This document shows, in pieces, positions 6,001-7,211 of a stretch of DNA of 7,211 bases (position 1 is its first letter; each line of letters opens with the position of its first letter). The translations under genes and the position numbers were made by a program. A model generated the notes under the pieces. The model saw nothing but the letters and a program-made list of their open reading frames with translations, was not told the origin of the DNA and did no database searches. Source of the stretch: an uncultured Verrucomicrobiota bacterium (GTDB lineage: Bacteria > Verrucomicrobiota > Verrucomicrobiae > Opitutales > Opitutaceae); assembly GCA_946482165.1 (NCBI GenBank), contig CAMLQS010000263.1, positions 1 through 7,211 of the forward strand. The letters run 5' to 3'.

Positions 6001-7211
6001 CCGAATACGGAGTCCACTCTCCAAAAATAAGTTTGGCCGGGCGCGAGAGCGCCAGGGAGGTCGAGCTCGGCCATTAAAAATTCCCCGAGCAGCAATTCAG
6101 CGGCGGGCTCTGGTGCGTCGAGATCGGTTTTGGAATCGGCCAGATAAACGCGGTAGCGATCAGCGCCTGGTTGCGGGCGCCAAGCGAGGTGGTTGAGAGG
6201 TGCCACAGTGGCGCCGTCGGACGGAGTGCGATGATTGACGGATGGCAGGCCGGCAAGCAGCGGGGATAGGGGCTCCACCGAAAGCTTGGGCAGCCGGTAG
6301 GACGATTCGCCGCTGGACAAGATGAGCTCCTGGTCGTCCCCGCTGAAACCGAGGACCGAATAATTGTAATAGTTAGGGAAGCGGGTTTGCAGAGCCGGCA
6401 GTTCGCGTCGTAGTCCTTCTTCCAAAAGCACGAACAAGTTTGAACAGACCGCGACGGCGCCGGTTCCAGTGAGGCCGGTGACGGGGCTGTCCAAGGTTTT
6501 CACAACCTGGGGGACCGCGTCCGGATCTTCGACCCGAATATCGGACAGGATCGTGGTGTTGGTCACCACGTAGTCGGGCCGGGTGGTAAAGCGGATTCGC
6601 GGCATGTCATCCGACCACGGCCGGTGGCGAGTGGCGTAGTAGACGGACTCAAGCGCGACGCCGTCGTCGACCACCGATTCAACCAAACCGTTTTCGTCGA
6701 GGCGAAGGCGAAGCAAGCGCGACCGGTCGGCGTAGCCGGTGGTTTCGTATTGGGTGCGGGCCCAGAGTTCCTGACGCCGCGGATGAAGGGCCAGGTCGTC
6801 GACGGAGAAATGGTTTTCTCGAGTTTCCGCAGGTGCCGGCACAGGGAAGGATTGGAGAAGCCTCCCATCGGTTGCGTTCAGCACTTCGACGAAGGTTTCG
6901 AAATAGGTATAGATATAGGTGTCGGCGGAATCGATGGGCGCGCCGTAGCGAAGGAAGTAGATGCGCCCGTCTCGCTCACCGGCAAAGATCCGCTGGGTCC
7001 CGGCGGGCGCGCCGTCTTTCAACTCGAGAGCGGGGCGAGCGGCGAGGGTTCCGGCCTGGAAGCGCGCGATTCTGGGCACGGCGGAGAAGAAAACCTCCAA
7101 GGCGGTTCCGTCGGCGCTGTTTCGAAGCACCCTCCCTTGGGAGCCGACGTAGGCGGAATCGGGGGCCATGGAAAAGCGCGAAAGGTTTTTCACCATGCCG
7201 GTCGAGGCGTC
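3078..7211 (-). CDS. Giant modular beta-propeller / FN3 / BACON / Ig surface protein, 3' part (5' end off window)
   Basis: The frame runs from the right edge to a TGA at 3078-3080. An internal ATG exists at 7194-7196, but the five codons before it (DASTG) are open and read as the end of a propeller strand, so the true start is off window. Numbering below is from that Met (1372 residues to the stop). Residues 1-316 look like YncE-type propeller blades (DGRIYFLRY, LNATDGRLLQSFPVP, VDDLALHPRRQELWA). Residues 318-412 are FN3-like (TPSDGATVAPLNHLAWRPQPG, then TYFWRVDSV). Residues about 418-508 resemble a BACON domain (WSLVSETPWISVRQGSGSG, GTHEARLRLTT). Residues 509-808 form a second propeller (DGRVWISDPYSSFLHYDP). 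Residues 808-907 are a second FN3 (LSPETTYEVRARAE), and 910-990 a putative Ig domain (IPRGLVLDRETQTISGTVELPG). Residues 998-1372 hold three beta modules and a Pro/Glu-rich tail. No catalytic motif is visible; all these folds usually bind proteins or glycans outside the cell. Surface location is inferred. Confidence 0.93.
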   Translation of the reverse strand, partial: DASTGMVKNLSRFSMAPDSAYVGSQGRVLRNSADGTALEVFFSAVPRIARFQAGTLAARPALELKDGAPAGTQRIFAGERDGRIYFLRYGAPIDSADTYIYTYFETFVEVLNATDGRLLQSFPVPAPAETRENHFSVDDLALHPRRQELWARTQYETTGYADRSRLLRLRLDENGLVESVVDDGVALESVYYATRHRPWSDDMPRIRFTTRPDYVVTNTTILSDIRVEDPDAVPQVVKTLDSPVTGLTGTGAVAVCSNLFVLLEEGLRRELPALQTRFPNYYNYSVLGFSGDDQELILSSGESSYRLPKLSVEPLSPLLAGLPSVNHRTPSDGATVAPLNHLAWRPQPGADRYRVYLADSKTDLDAPEPAAELLLGEFLMAELDLPGALAPGQTYFWRVDSVFGTRTQVGEVQRFGVSHARIDGLPLGFETIVGARRRDVALSVLASDSQVQWSLVSETPWISVRQGSGSGPGKAEISVDALALGTGTHEARLRLTTTEGAVPVTLNIKVRPLDIETMKVLRDAGRLIAIGPSVHDESGTAGRFLLSIDTASEQIALCRPLPVPEFYSTWNKPTLSVTDGANPVYAINANCVAEIDPETLSFKRVFTLPAVAAGYVTPTAHDVRSSEDGRVWISDPYSSFLHYDPRTSRYDLVLNGRAHGERCVLSEDQTTVYALDTDYSSEFPTLSFTLRRLARDGASLTQSAATDFVVSNYHRSAPLRSIRPFRFVANGVVCDESLGQIADLNDPIVAIAADGSAMVGPSLIYQGENYREARILPDYHPARPRHYDAVSRKLVVYEDSLRFVSVDSLPLVSEVAIRPVAVVDTEADFAWERAPNYGGFYSTQIDQAFSYRRAGSDDPWTYAGARDLYSNSFRLLGLSPETTYEVRARAERVGAFSHWSQPVTITTTITRPAYDATAWPPAQSLREGAAVALSIPVSGQSLEWEVSDIPRGLVLDRETQTISGTVELPGRYAVKIKVSNAGGYIEHTINFRVAAASLERNHGRYSGLQELDLDPLVGAWQISRSGERFTGYVRTFVGTGSFAVKIPRAGASDYSDIRTGNFRTTIDGVGVFGSLYWDTLTDQCQLWLSIYEFHSKPLPETGLGISHDKAFPHPFAGRYTALAFGDPEEPSVNLAPDGAGFLRLDLSVDGRVTVVGETALGNRFTTNTSVSRDGVVPVFFPHDGFHLWGLLQLDRDVVAPNPWIAGFVSWEKYTNRKAAAYRDGFRQQVVVLGAPLPATGRNLPPLAPLENAEHRADFLLYGGGLSRLSKPIEQILTPTATGLAAPKAGTPDNPNRVAVKLDAKTGLVTGSAAILDTTGTKVLRTQKFRAMFVQDPLGDGQDLVGGYFILPDAKGLLQSGAVEITEPELPTEEPPAP
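3081..4205 (-). other. C-terminal triple beta-module region of the giant protein
   Basis: This covers residues 998-1372 of the giant protein. Module A (about 998-1096) opens with GRYSGL and contains SGERFTGYVRTF and FRTTIDGVGVFGSLYW. Module B (about 1111-1205) opens with GRYTAL and contains GAGFLRLDLSVDGRVTVVGETALGNRFTT and DGVVPVFFP, then LWGLLQL. Module C (about 1290-1362) contains VKLDAKTGLVTGSAAI, then FRAMFVQDPLG and GGYFILPDAKGLLQSGAVEI. Openings A and B are alike, suggesting duplication. I associate this order with C-termini of verrucomicrobial extracellular proteins, but I cannot name a Pfam family for it. Confidence 0.55.
4482..4505 (-). repeat. Short GGT/GAT simple repeat inside the giant gene
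   Basis: Eight consecutive triplets on the + strand are GGT, GAT or GAC. On the coding (minus) strand they give VTITTTIT, residues 898-905. This is the last strand of the second FN3 domain and the linker to the Ig domain. The stretch is in frame and could change length by triplets without breaking the gene. Confidence 0.5.

Overview
The window looks like part of a GC-rich bacterial chromosome, most plausibly from the Verrucomicrobiota (Opitutae-like). This is an inference from three things. The large secreted-type protein ends in beta-rich modules (GRYSGL / GRYTAL and a final tGlvtGsa...GYFilp unit) of a kind I associate with verrucomicrobial surface proteins. A YajG-like lipoprotein carries an IGRQRNGYGKAMGD signature. 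None of the five start codons fully inside the window has a recognisable Shine-Dalgarno sequence. No rRNA, tRNA, CRISPR array, transposase or phage gene is visible.

Layout. Positions 1-189 (+ strand) hold the C-terminal end of an RCC1-repeat protein whose body lies off the left edge. Positions 190-267 are a short convergent intergenic strip with a strong GC hairpin. Everything else, 268-7211, is a tightly packed run of six genes on the minus strand. In transcription order (right to left) they are: the 3' part (at least 1377 codons) of a giant modular beta-propeller/FN3/BACON/Ig protein (3078-7211, 5' end off the window); a GTG-started lipoprotein of unknown function (2488-3018); a DUF1877 (YfbM-family) protein (1943-2446); a YajG-like lipoprotein (1264-1905); a small polytopic membrane protein (792-1184); and a very acidic uncharacterised 175-residue protein (268-795) whose start overlaps the previous stop by 4 bases (ATGA). 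Gaps are 59, 41, 37 and 79 bases and then the overlap, so coverage is nearly complete and there is no gene-free stretch above 80 bases.

How the genes may work together is not established. Three or four products are envelope or surface proteins: the giant protein, two lipoproteins and the membrane protein. Two are small acidic, apparently cytoplasmic proteins. The spacing is compatible with one transcript or two, but clustering alone does not show a shared pathway. I see no clear enzyme active site and no toxin, nuclease or other effector in the window. The most distinctive items are the domain architecture and C-terminal triplet of the giant protein, the consistent lack of Shine-Dalgarno sequences, and the membrane/acidic protein pair coupled by a stop-start overlap.
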